This document shows positions 1 through 14,039 of a stretch of DNA of 64,000 nt, in pieces. Source of the DNA: Hirundichthys speculiger (Eukaryota; Chordata; Actinopteri; Beloniformes; Exocoetidae); NCBI GenBank assembly GCA_018398805.1, contig JAGFBZ010000339.1:496001-560000 (forward strand). Direction: 5' to 3'. How positions within the stretch are numbered: position 1 is the first letter of the stretch; every line of letters starts with the position of its first letter. The translations under genes and the position numbers were made by a program. The notes below the pieces were generated by a model. The model was not told where the DNA came from and ran no database searches. It saw nothing but the letters and a program-made list of their open reading frames with translations.

Positions 1-1151
1 TTCTGGGCAGGATGGTATGGCATTCGTGTTACAGACAGCTGTGTTGAAGGTATGTCCAGCGATGGACATGTAGTTTAGTGAGATTCATCCAGACCTGTGT
101 GAGATCATGGCTTATTATTTCTTTACCTGGTCCAAAGATACGCCACTCTGTTTGCCTTGCAAAAACCTTCTTTCGTTTGAACAGTCCTGCCCAGAACTGA
201 TAGAATAACTGTGTTTGGAGAATTAACTGTTAATTTATTTTGTTAACAAAGCACTTTAACAGATGTTTCATCGTTGTTTTGAACGCTTGTTCGAGTGATG
301 CTTGAAATGTTTTTGATTGTTTGTTTGGAATCTTTAATTTTGCATGATTGTGACCTAAATTAATAGTTTCATATAAAAGTAAGTAAAGAGAATCTAAATA
401 AAAAGATTAGAGAATTCAAGTGCTATAAGATTATATAACATGTGTACAATGTCGCAGTGGTTCCCAGGCTGTTACACTGAAGTTGATATGATAGAAGTAA
501 AATGACAAGTCATTTACTCAACTCAATTTATTTGTAAATATTTTTGTTTTGTAACCATTTGACAATCTTTACATGTTTAAAAAAGTCTTACATCTATTTA
601 GTCATCCTCCCTATCCAACAACATATGTTACAAATTAATATGAAGAACATTGTTTTTAATCCTGTGATTTAAATTTGTACCTCATGGCAGTTGTTCTGTG
701 ATCCAGAACACCATGTTCACTGTAGCATTTTAAACATCTGTCCTCCCTTTGGCCTACCGACACATTATCTTCCTTATAATCTGCCCTCAATTCACATATA
801 AAATGAATGTATCTCAGGTGTACTTAAAAAAAAGTGCCCTTTTCATTTAGGGGAAAAAAATTTAAGTTTAAAAGCGGTAACATATAATTAAACTTCAATG
901 TCATAATTTACAATGTCCAATGTTGATTTGAGATTAGAAGGGACTCTGTCAGTATGATAAAACTGATTCTAAATACTAAAACTTGTTTGGCATACCTTTA
1001 AAAATGGAAATAATCACAATTGTGAAATGTCGAACCATTATTTATTTTTTTACTACTCATCTATTACATCATAAATGTGTACTGATGCTTTACTCGGATA
1101 ACTATCGAGACATAAAACACACTTCATTTAAAGATTTAATCATAATACTGG

Positions 1152-1170
1152 TTTATTGTGATGCTTTATT
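1152..1170 (-). promoter_or_regulatory. cdc42: Probable cdc42 poly(A) signals
   Basis: Two AATAAA hexamers lie on the minus strand, at 1165-1170 and 1152-1157, about 1.2 kb downstream of the distal cdc42 stop codon at 2379. No closer hexamer stood out as better placed. They would end a long AT-rich 3' UTR covering roughly 1150-2378. Many other A/T runs are present, so the exact cleavage site is not settled. Confidence 0.4.
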
Positions 1171-2378
1171 ATAAGCAAAGTACAGTACAACATTGTCAGA
1201 TTAAATAAAAAGGAAATTACTCAAACATTTTCCTGCTTAAGTTGTCTTGTGTCGCCTCAACTTCTGAAAACCTTGTTAGTGATGCAGATTTACTTCAGTA
1301 AATAAGTTATTCCCACTCTCTCAGTAGGTATGGATGTTGTGAATGATAAAGGTGTTATTGGTCAGTCATTTAAGAGTTGTACAATATCTAAAATATTACG
1401 TAGTACAGCTGCAGGTGTATTAAATAGCCTAACAGAAGCCAATATAATTTTACAAAGCTCAACCACTGAACCATTTAACACTTGTATTACCTCAATGCTA
1501 CCTTAACAGTCAGAAAAGCAAATATGTAAGATATTGTGCTCAAATTACTTTAAATTAGTAAAACTGACTTTCATGAGACTGACCTGAAATACTACTTTTA
1601 AAGTTTCCATGGTAACAGACATGCTTATCAATATTTGCAAATTCATACTAAAAGTTCAAATCTTCAAAATTGTACATAGGACATCTTGTGCAGTCTAATA
1701 TGCAAACATTTTCCACCTTGGGTGCCACCTTTTTTTTTTTTTTTTGGCAAACTGTAACCATAATGTAGAATGTAGCAATATCACACACAGCACTTCTACG
1801 TTGGAATGAGGTGAGCAAATCTTGCTAACTTCTGGTAAGGCAAGTAGTGAGACAGCTTTCCTTAAACTGGTCTGGAAAACAAAATATTTATTTGAAAAAT
1901 GTAATCCTGCTCCTTGTAAAATGAGCAGGATTTATATAGTAAGAAAGTATCGTGAGGGAAGAATGATGCAGTTTGAGCCAAACTGTCTTATGTTAAATCC
2001 AAGAGAGTTACTTGGTACAATTGAGCATTTCAATCAGATATTACCATCTTTTGTTAAAACAATAGCTCTGAGTGAAAGAAAGGGGAAAAAAAGTTCCATG
2101 TCAGTTCTTTTGAATTAAAGTATTATTTCAAAGTGTCTTCTCCAATTTGTTGTCTTGTATGACCATTTCATACAAGTGGCATCAAATTATCTCATACAAC
2201 AAAGATTACACTCTTAAAAATCATTCAACACATTTAAAATTATTTTAGATTAAGTCAGTGAGAAGGCTAATTAAGGCGATTTAATGATAACTTGTAATGG
2301 AATGTGCTTGTGCAGAAAAACTCTTCAATACTGTTAACTTAGATTTGGAAAATGATGTGAAGAACACTTCGAAGGAAC

Positions 2379-5327
<2,949 letters not shown>

Positions 5328-5843
5328 TCAGATGAGGCCATTTCGTACATTAATACGACACAACAACATCTCAAAACATATTTACAGAATAAAAAGTGAC
5401 CTGTCCTTAAAGATACTACTACCAACTTAAATGAAACCGTGGGATCCGAGGAAAAGATCGTGTTTTCTCGAATTAATTAGTGCAGTCACACCCCATTTCC
5501 ACCAAAACTGTCCAGAGGCTAATGGTAGCTAGACGTTTTCAAACTACCTACCCACTGACTTACCAGGCTAAGTTGAGTATTGGATCATGAAACTGTATCT
5601 GTGGTACAATGGTGACAATATCTCCTTTAACATGAAGGTAACGACTGTAAAAGTGTGTTTGTGTGTCGTGTAGCAAGCTATGCTAACTAGATAGCCATCT
5701 TAGCAAGCATCTAGCTAATGTTAGAGCATTAACTCGGCCTGGTTGCTGCTGTCAGAGTCCAGCAGGTAAAACTAAGTCTCAACCGACTTAATTTTGTCAA
5801 AATCATTCCTTCTGACAAGTTAGAATATGTGTGAGGTACGTAC

Positions 5844-5955
5844 CCGTGTCCCTCTGTATATCTGACGTTAGCTGTCCGTTTCGGTAGTTGACACCAGGGA
5901 GCAGAAACTTGGTTCAGTCGGTGAGAAGCCGATTCTTGACTTCCACTACAAAAAT
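5844..5955 (-). other. cdc42: Likely non-coding first exon and promoter-proximal region of cdc42
   Basis: A good donor, GG followed by GTACGT, lies at 5838-5844, and the sequence to its right is richer in CpG than the surroundings. It would splice to the start-codon exon beginning at 5297. The transcription start is estimated, not seen. Confidence 0.5.
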
Positions 5956-7577
5956 CAAGTTACAATGAATAATACCGGAAATTCCTTTCAAAGTAAAACA
6001 CGTGGCGTTAATTATAACGGAAAAACACACGCGTTTGTATAAGTCAGAATTAAATAAAATATAGTGTTCTTAGTATTAGTTCTTAGTCACTGTGTGTATT
6101 TTTCATGCACCTCATTAAACTATTTGAACAGTTCACTGTGTGCTTTTATTTTTAGAACTAATTTTTCTCTGGTTATGTTGGGTGTCATACATTTTCTGCA
6201 AGTGGCTCCCGCAGCAGCAGCAGCAGCAGTGATGTCACCTCCTAAACCTCTTTCACCTTGCATCCTCCCCTACACCCCCTACATCTACATCTACAGACAT
6301 TTAACCACAATGTATGTGATTAAGAAGATCAGTGGCCTTAGATGGAGACAAATTCTTTCTAAGTTTGTCCGAAAGCAGTACTGTATGATCAAATGCTCAC
6401 ATATCTTTAGGCGTTTAAGTATTTTTTCTGATCCAAAGAGTATTATTTTATTTGAACTTTGTATTGCATTTTATTGTGCAGAAAGAGGTCTGTGGATGTT
6501 GCAGTTGCAGTTACAGTACATCTCTGGTTAATTTCACCTAATCAGTATTAATACAGGCAGGATATTTGATAGCTGCCACAAAAGATCTTTAGTTTACATT
6601 TTAAGTGGATGCATTTTCACTACCAAACATTTTATTTGCGTTTCACCAAAAAGCAATATCTATGCAGACTAACAGAAATGTTCTGTGCTAAAATCTTGTT
6701 TTGTGTGTGGTTTGGACATATTTTGTTTAGTTTCAGATGTTAATTGCTTTAAGATTTTGACACAGGAAGGAATCCACAGATAAAATTAACAGCATTAAAA
6801 AAAGTTGAATTTAATGTGTCCTCCATGGTCCTATTGTACTGTCTCAATGTAACACTGCAATTGCTTTCTGTGAAACTTTAGATGATAAAGCACCATTGCT
6901 TTTGCTTCAGTGATCAAAAATGTGTACTGCAAAACAGGCCTACAATAATTTTGTTCAGTCATTTGCATGTACAGGAGATGCAATATGAAAAATAATCTTT
7001 AATGAAATTCAACACACCATGAGGCACAGATAAAATATTTCAATATCTTTGAATTATACAAGAAACAGGCAATAAATGCTATAAATTAAATTTAATTTCT
7101 AGATTATTGAATTACATGTTAAAGGTATATGATAACAAACTATGATAAATGCTATCCTATGGCCATTTTCAGACAAAACCAACCAGTAGACTACAATTTT
7201 TCAGCTTCTTGCAGGCACAGTTAACATAGTAATAAGGTCTACTTCACAAGAATCACTAATCACCAACCTTTCTTACACATTGCTAAATGTAAGTGACTCT
7301 GCAGAACTGGAAAATTATTAGTCCTTTAATTGTGTTTGCCTTTATGATTTATTTTGAATAGCAACTCTATTTCATCTGCATATCCCGGAAGGCTATCTCA
7401 TATTATTCAGAGCAAAAAGCTAAAGCATTTGAGCAAATATGAAACTGCGGTATAGAAATGTGAAGAAAACTGTTCAGCTCTGAGATCTGCAAGTATGTTA
7501 CATGAAAGGAAAGAGCTTTTGTTAAGTGATGCTTATTTTAAGTCAACTGGACATTTAAAAGACCCCAAAGGGCTGTA
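5956..7577. other. Intergenic stretch between cdc42 and the Ig-receptor gene
   Basis: This is AT-rich unique-looking DNA. A short (GCA)n run lies near 6211-6230. Open frames here, including one near 6064-6531, have no recognisable domain, splice context or composition bias. I see no gene. Confidence 0.6.
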
Positions 7578-7583
7578 TTTATT
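7578..7583 (-). promoter_or_regulatory. Poly(A) signal of the Ig-receptor gene
   Basis: AATAAA on the minus strand lies about 70 nt after the TAG stop at 7654-7656, the right place for a short 3' UTR. Confidence 0.55.
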
Positions 7584-7653
7584 ACTCACATTAAAAAACA
7601 AAGAAACAAAAAACAGCATGGATAAACCTGACTCATGAATGTTTGAGTTTTGA

Positions 7654-10348
7654 CTATACGTTTCTTGCAGCCTCTATCCTCCAAGCAGTGACATAGACTG
7701 ATGCCAAGGATCCCAACATTGCAGCGAAGAGGATCCAACGAAGAGTTGCCCACCAACTAAAACACACATAGAAATGAAACTGTACTAAAATCAGTTACTT
7801 TTTCGTGCATTTGACAAATTATTGTCCATATGTTTATTTGTTAAATGTCGCAGACTTTTAAAAATGTGTTACTTGATAAGACTGTTGAACAGTAATATCT
7901 TCACTCTCACCTTATTTTGTGTGCTGAAGGGCCTTCTGTAACAGTGGTTGGGTTTGTTGCTGTAGAAAAACACAGGTCACATTAAAAATGAACACAAGAC
8001 ATCTGCGATAATTCTATTTCATCCCCCATAACACGAGTAATCAGAAGCAGTCATAGGAAAGGGCAGCATATCAAATAAGACTTTATTGTGTTTGGGAGAT
8101 ATTATGGAACTAAATCTACAATAATATAATTCTTAATATAAGAAAGTATCAGCCTAAAATCAATGCACTTAATATTATAAGGTGTCCCCAATGATAATGC
8201 ACAATGCCCTCTGATTTATAGTTTATTTAACAATCCTTACAGATTTGGAAAACTGTGCCCACTGTTTTATAATCTGTGCCCACAGATGTGGCCGCAAAAA
8301 CCGTGGCCCTTTTTCCAATAAAACATTCTGTTTCTCTTCAGGATTCATTTCAAAATGGCAGGTTGTGTGGGGTCCTCTGTTTCACACTCCAAATATGCAG
8401 AATGTCCTTGTACGCAAGGCCCATATGGAAATAAACTTTTGTAAACTCAGATTTATCCCTTATCAGTAAAACTATGAGGGACAGAATGACAGGAGTATGG
8501 TCCCTAGTGCAATAAACAAATCAGAATCAGAATCAGAATCGCTTTATTCAGGGCCGGAGTGGGCCCTTTTCTCAGTCCGGGAATTTAATTCAAATTCAGG
8601 CCACTCTGATACGGAGGTCAAATTTGAGTACATAGAAAAAGATAAAACAAAAACAATTCTCTCACAATGCCTTTTTTTTAATTTAGATTATGGCATACAA
8701 TTATTCACACCCCTTTAACAATGTATAATTGAAATTCAAATAAAATAAAGATAATGATAAAGAAGTCCTTTCACAAATCAAAGTTCCTTTACATAACTTC
8801 TGTTGTTCTTCTGTATGCCATATTTTACATCATAAACGTCTATCTTGACTAACTCTCTTCCTCTACCTAACCCTTCAGTAGTCCTGCCCTCATCTGGATC
8901 ATCAGTAGTGGAAATGGTCTGCTGCTTCGACGCTAGAAAACATTCCATAACAATAAAAAAGATATTTAATATTGAGTTGATAACAGTGTGCGCACCTCCC
9001 TCTTAGCATCTGACTTCATAGGCCTATAATAACAATTAAAAAGTAATGTAGGTTACATAGACAATTATTGATTAAACAGTGGTTACCTATTTCATTTGGT
9101 CTTATTTTGATGCATTTTCAACGATTAGTTCATTTAAATCCTGCTACCTGTTTCCTCTGTGGTCCTGGCCTCTCCATGACTGCATTCGCCTTCAGGCACC
9201 TGATCTTCTGAGGCTACACAAACATTTCATTTAGGGGGTTCTTTATGTTGCTGAAAAACACCAGCCAGTCTTTTCAAGGCCAGCTTCGCTTCAGGGGAGC
9301 CAGATTCAGATAGGAGAAGATTGTTAGCTGTTAGCACAGTTGAATCTGTGTGTATAGTTTACAAATCAGTGAGTACAGATTATGAACCTGAGGGCACAGT
9401 ATCCATTGTTTAAAATCTGGAAAGTCTTAATATTTTTTGAAGCAAAATAGATTTTAGTAAGCTCTGGCTTAGTCGTGCTGCTATAAAATTAAACGGGGGG
9501 AAACTGGCGAAAAGAGCATAAACACTACAATCTGAAAACTAATTTCAAGCTTCAATACTGATCTAAATCCAAAAACAGAGGTCAGAGATACTCAGCTGAT
9601 GCCTTTCATCAGGAGTATGCGGTGCTTTAGTTAGAAAAGAAATGGTGAGGGGCTTGCAACATAAACAAACAACCATCAGATTTCAATTCCCATTCTGCCT
9701 ATTTGGTATTATCGAAGCTGACAGAACCAGAAAGAGACAGTAGATCAGAAATAGATTTTCAATGTTAGCAATAAAGCAGAATCAAAGCAAAAATATGAGG
9801 AGGCACTGATCTATACGTGATGGTGCATCTGTTCTAATCAAGCTGAAGTATACCTGGGTGGGAGATGCGGATTCTTACACCTTTGTGGATGTTTCTCCCA
9901 GATTTGGCGATGACACACCAGTACATATCTTCATCTCTTTCTGTGAGCGACGTCATAGTTACAGTGAAGACTCCTGCTTCCTTGTCATCCTTAATAAAGC
10001 CTCTGTTGTTAGGTCGATTCCGAGGTGTTTTTACCACTATTTCACAGAAGTCATATACTGGTCCTTTGCACAAGTACTTTGTGTTTTCTTTGTACTGAAG
10101 GTCGTACGGACAAGAGACTGTCACAGATCCATGATGTGTTGCTGTTACCTCCGTCGGAGCTGACAGTATTAGTGACTTCACTCGATGCTTAGTTTGCCAC
10201 AAGGGAAGAAGCAGCAGAGCTGTGAAATGAAGAAAAAAAAAATCACATGATGAATTAATATTCTACTAAAGAGCTACAGCAAAAAACAGAAGTTCTCTTT
10301 GTAAAAATTAACATTACATAAATTGAGAAATATTCCGGAAGTCCTCAT
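7654..10348 (-). CDS. CD300/pIgR-like single-IgV transmembrane receptor
   Basis: Six coding exons are proposed on the minus strand: 10318-10348 (start of signal peptide), 9854-10219 (end of signal plus IgV), 9148-9213 and 8867-8932 (stalk), 7911-7959 (membrane-proximal) and 7654-7756 (transmembrane, short tail, TAG). Phases agree throughout. The IgV domain has the B-strand cysteine in VTVSCPYD, the F-strand cysteine in DMYWCVI, and a second pair in YLCKG and DFCEI. That four-cysteine pattern is the hallmark of the CD300/pIgR/CMRF35-like family of leukocyte receptors. The last exon encodes a membrane span (WILFAAMLGSLASVYVTAW) and only about nine cytoplasmic residues. There is no ITIM, no ITAM and no charged residue inside the span, so signalling is unclear. 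The first exon is the weakest call. A soluble or pIgR-like role is also possible. Confidence 0.8.
8516..8620 (-). repeat. 3' tail remnant of a LINE with (GATTCT)n end
   Basis: Read on the minus strand, the sequence ends with CCTGAATAAAGC followed by GATTCT repeats, the usual 3' terminus of fish L2-like LINE copies. Only the tail is left. It lies in an intron of the Ig-receptor gene. Confidence 0.5.
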
Positions 10349-10770
10349 GATGTGACTGGCAAGAACAATGTGAAGCAGAACTAACATGTGCAACATTCAG
10401 GGATTTCCTCTTTTCACTTCTGGTTGTGTAATAAATGAATTCATGAGAAATCCTGTTGGCAAATATTATTTGCATAAGCCTCTGTTTATATTTTTATTCT
10501 ACATTAAAAGAGTTTCCTGAAACTTCAAACAGCTACCAGGTCTTTTAATGGTTTTCATGATTTGACAAATCATCTTAGGCAATGGTCAAAAAGTCCTTTC
10601 TTTATTGTCGTTCAAGAAAAAGAAAAGCTAGAGTTATAGAAAAAGTTTTTTATATTCTGGGTTCTTAACTTCCTCTACTGTCAGGAAAAGGTTTTTCTTT
10701 ACCATTTATATGAATTCTTAACACACCAAAATTTGGTTATCCCAATTGGCAGTCTAGAACCATTTTATTG
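10349..10770. other. Upstream flank of the Ig-receptor gene
   Basis: AT-rich DNA that should hold the promoter of the minus-strand Ig-receptor gene. I see no clear TATA box or other named site, and no gene. Confidence 0.4.
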
Positions 10771-10773
10771 TTT

Positions 10774-10845
<72 letters not shown>

Positions 10846-10848
10846 TCC
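10771..10848. repeat. (TTTC)n microsatellite
   Basis: About 19 near-perfect TTTC units. The open frames on both strands over this tract (poly-FLS or poly-KERK) are artefacts of the repeat. Confidence 0.97.
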
Positions 10849-11099
10849 CACATTTAAAACTTCCCAAGTGTTTTGGCCAAATGTTTCGCACTTGTTTTAT
10901 CACTGTCTGATTCTTCATCTTGAAAGAGAACTGCATTTCAGTAAATGTTCACTGTCAAGTCTCACTGCACAATGAGCTCTTTTGCAGAAAACCCTACTGC
11001 TGCCCAAAGAACAATTAGAAGCCAAGAGTGTACTTTAAAAAAAAAAAAAAAAAAACTCCTATAATTAAGATGACAGGAGGAGGAATGTAGCTCTGTCAA

Positions 11100-14035
11100 A
11101 TCACAGAAAGTTGGACTCTATCCCTGTTTAGAAAAAGGCTGGTAAATATGCAGAGAAACAAGATTCACCCAACATATTCAAATCTTGTGTTCATTCCTCG
11201 TCAACTTGCCCATAACAAGAACTGGACAGATAATGCTCCCAGCACACTGAAACTAGTGTTACTAAATGTTAGATCGTTTGGCAGGAAAAAACATTTTCTA
11301 ATCAATGATTTTATTACAAAGCACAAACTTAATTTCTTGTTTTTAACAGAAACCTGGTTAGACAGAGAAAATGATTCAGTAGTTCTTACTGAAGCAACCC
11401 CTCCAAACTTCAAGTTTGTGAGTGAAGCTAGACTACAGAAGAAAGATGGAGGACTTTTATTTGTTTTCATGACTCCTTCCAATGTAAACAGATGTCTTAT
11501 AAAAACTTTGCATCTTTTGAATATGTTGCTCTCCAGATGAATTCCCCTGGCCGTGTGCTGTTTGTTAACATATGTAGGACACCTAAACACTCTACAAGCT
11601 TTTTTGAAGACTTTTCTGAACTTCTGTCAATAATCTGTGTTGATTTTGATTGTGTAGCTGTTGTTGGAGATTTCAACATTCATACTGATAATGTCCAGGA
11701 CAGATTGAGCAAAGAGTTGTGTTGTGTTCTCGATAATTTTGGTCTATCTCAGCATGTGAAAGAAAAAAACGCATAACAAAGGGCACTGTTTGGATCTAGT
11801 CATCTCCAAAGGTCTGAATATTTCCAAGGTTGTCGCTCGATCTGATCATTCCTGTGTTTTCTTTGAGAGTGCTGTAATTGTAAACAAGAATGTCCAAACA
11901 GAGGTTGTCAAAAACCGATACATGGCTGAAAATGCCAGTGAAATGTTTCTACAAGCTTTCTCTCCCTCACCCCCTCTCTCCTGGCCCTCAGTTGATGAGC
12001 TTGTGGATCATTTCAATGGTAAAATTAAAAGCATTATTGATGTCATTGCTCCCATCAAGGTGAAAGTGATCGCTGCCAAAAAGAGAGCTCCATGGAAAAA
12101 TGCCACGCTGGTAAGAGCTGAAAAACGAGAATGTCGGAAAGCTGAACGCAGGTGGCGGAGAACAAAGTTGCAGGTTTACTATGAGATCTATAAAGAAAGA
12201 CTAAAGATTTATAATCTGGAGCTGAGAAATGCAAGACGATCATTCTTTTCTGACATCATTGCTAAGAACAGCAATAATGCTCGTTCCCTGTTCGTTACTG
12301 TTGACAGGTTAACTAACCCTCCTGTGTCAGTAACCCTGAACTCCTGTCCAACCAGCCCTGTAAAGAATTTGCTTCCTTCTTTACTGACAAAATTCAGAAA
12401 ATCAGGCAGTCAGTGCTTCCACGCAAGGGGCAGCACATATGTCACCACTGTGGCCACCTAAAAATATCAACACCATGACACACTTTTCTCCAATCAGCCC
12501 AAAAACCCTGGATGAGATCATTTGCCATCTTAAAACCACCACTTGCTGACTCGATACCCTGCCAACAGGGTTTTTCAAGACTGTTTCAGGATGCACAGCC
12601 CCAGATATTTTACTGATTGTAAACACCATCCCTGCTCTCAGGAGTCTTCCCTCAGACCCTAAAAACAGCCGTCATCAAGCTACTGCTGAAAAAGACCAGC
12701 TTAGACTCATCACTCGTGAGCAGCAGCTACAGACCGATATCAAACCTCCCCTTTCTGAGCAAGATTATAGAAAAAGCTGTTTTTCAACAACTCCACAACT
12801 TCTTGATGTTAAATAACTGTTTTGATATCTACCAGTCAGGTTTTGGGCCACATCACAGCACTGAGACTGCTCTAGTTAAGGTCCTTAATGACATCCACCT
12901 GAACATAGATAGTGGAAACTGCATTGAATTGGTTTATGTCCTATCTAAAAGACAGGGACTACTTTTTGTCTATACGTAACTATAAATCTGAGCAAACTAA
13001 AATAACTTGTGGAGTTCCTCAAGGCTCCATCTTGGGGCCACTGCTGTTCAACATCTACAGGCTCCCACTCGCTCAAATTATGAAAAACAACAAAATATGT
13101 TATCCACAAACTATGCTGAATGACACACAAATCTACATAACCATCTCACCAGGAGACTACAGTCCAATCCAAACACTGATCAGATGCATTGATCAAATTA
13201 GAGACTGGATGTGTCAGAACTTCCTTCAGTTAAATGAAGATAAAACTGAAATAATAGTTTTTGGAGCCAAGGAAGAAAGACTAAAAGTCACCACTCAGCT
13301 TCAAAGAGCGAAGTTAGAAACCAAAAACAAAGCCAGAAATCTGGGTGTTATTATGGACTCAGACCTGAACTTCAGTAGTCATATTAAGACAGTTGTGAAG
13401 TCAGCTTATTATCACTTAAAGAACATAACCAGGATTAAAGGACTGATGTCTCTGCAGGATTTAGAAAAACTTGTCCATGCATTTATCTTCAGTAGACTAG
13501 ACTACTGTAACGCTGTCCTGACAGGTCTCCCTAAAAAAGACCATCAGACAGCTGCAGTTAGTCCAGAATGCTGCTGCTCGAGTCCTTCACTAACACCAGG
13601 AAAGTGGATCATATAACTCCAGTCCTCAGATCTTTACACTGGCTTCCTGTTTGTCAAAGAATTGACTTCAAAATCCTGCTGTTAGTTTAAAAAGACATTC
13701 AGGATCTTCTGGTTCGTTATGAACCCACCAGATCTACTTTCTGTTCCCAGAGTCAGAACTAACCACAGAGAGGCAGCTTTCAGTTTTTATGCTGCTCAAA
13801 TGTGGAACAAACTCCCAGAAACCTGCAGGTCTGGCAGTTTTTTAAGTCAAGGTTAAAAACTTTTCTATTTGCCACATTTGATCGACATTTTCAATTCCTT
13901 TTTTTAATCAAAAACAACTGTTGATTAACTTTTTGCATTTTTTATTATTTTATCTTCTTTTTATTTCCTCCTGTTTTAATGTACATTTTAGTGCTCTGTA
14001 CACGAAATGTGCTATACAAATAAACTTGACTTGCC
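11100..14035 (+). mobile_element. Degenerate L2/CR1-clade non-LTR retrotransposon
   Basis: The element encodes pieces of an endonuclease plus reverse transcriptase polyprotein in several frames. Endonuclease motifs are LLNVRSF near 11260, TETWLD near 11350, GDFNIH near 11670 and SDHSCVFFE near 11840. Reverse transcriptase blocks are SYRPISNLPFLSKIIEKA near 12720, QSGF and HHSTETALVK near 12840, and [17 protein letters not shown] near 13010. The C-terminal [20 protein letters not shown] follows near 13320. The 3' end, ATGTGCTATACAAATAAAC, is the typical L2-clade terminus. It is dead: frameshifts near 11520 and 11775, an internal deletion near 12915 that removes the AAFDT motif, and loss of the YADD box. 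Confidence 0.92.
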
Positions 14036-14039
14036 TATA

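Noticed and set aside
6064..6531. Plus-strand frame of 155 codons, the longest in its region
   Set aside because: There is no recognisable domain, and it includes a (GCA)n run and tyrosine/isoleucine runs from low-complexity DNA. It starts just outside the cdc42 promoter.
10754..10936. Lysine/glutamate-rich and Phe/Leu/Ser-rich open frames on the two strands
   Set aside because: They are direct translations of the (TTTC)n microsatellite.
11201..11590. Minus-strand frame of 129 codons
   Set aside because: It is antisense to the recognisable endonuclease frame of the L2-clade LINE.
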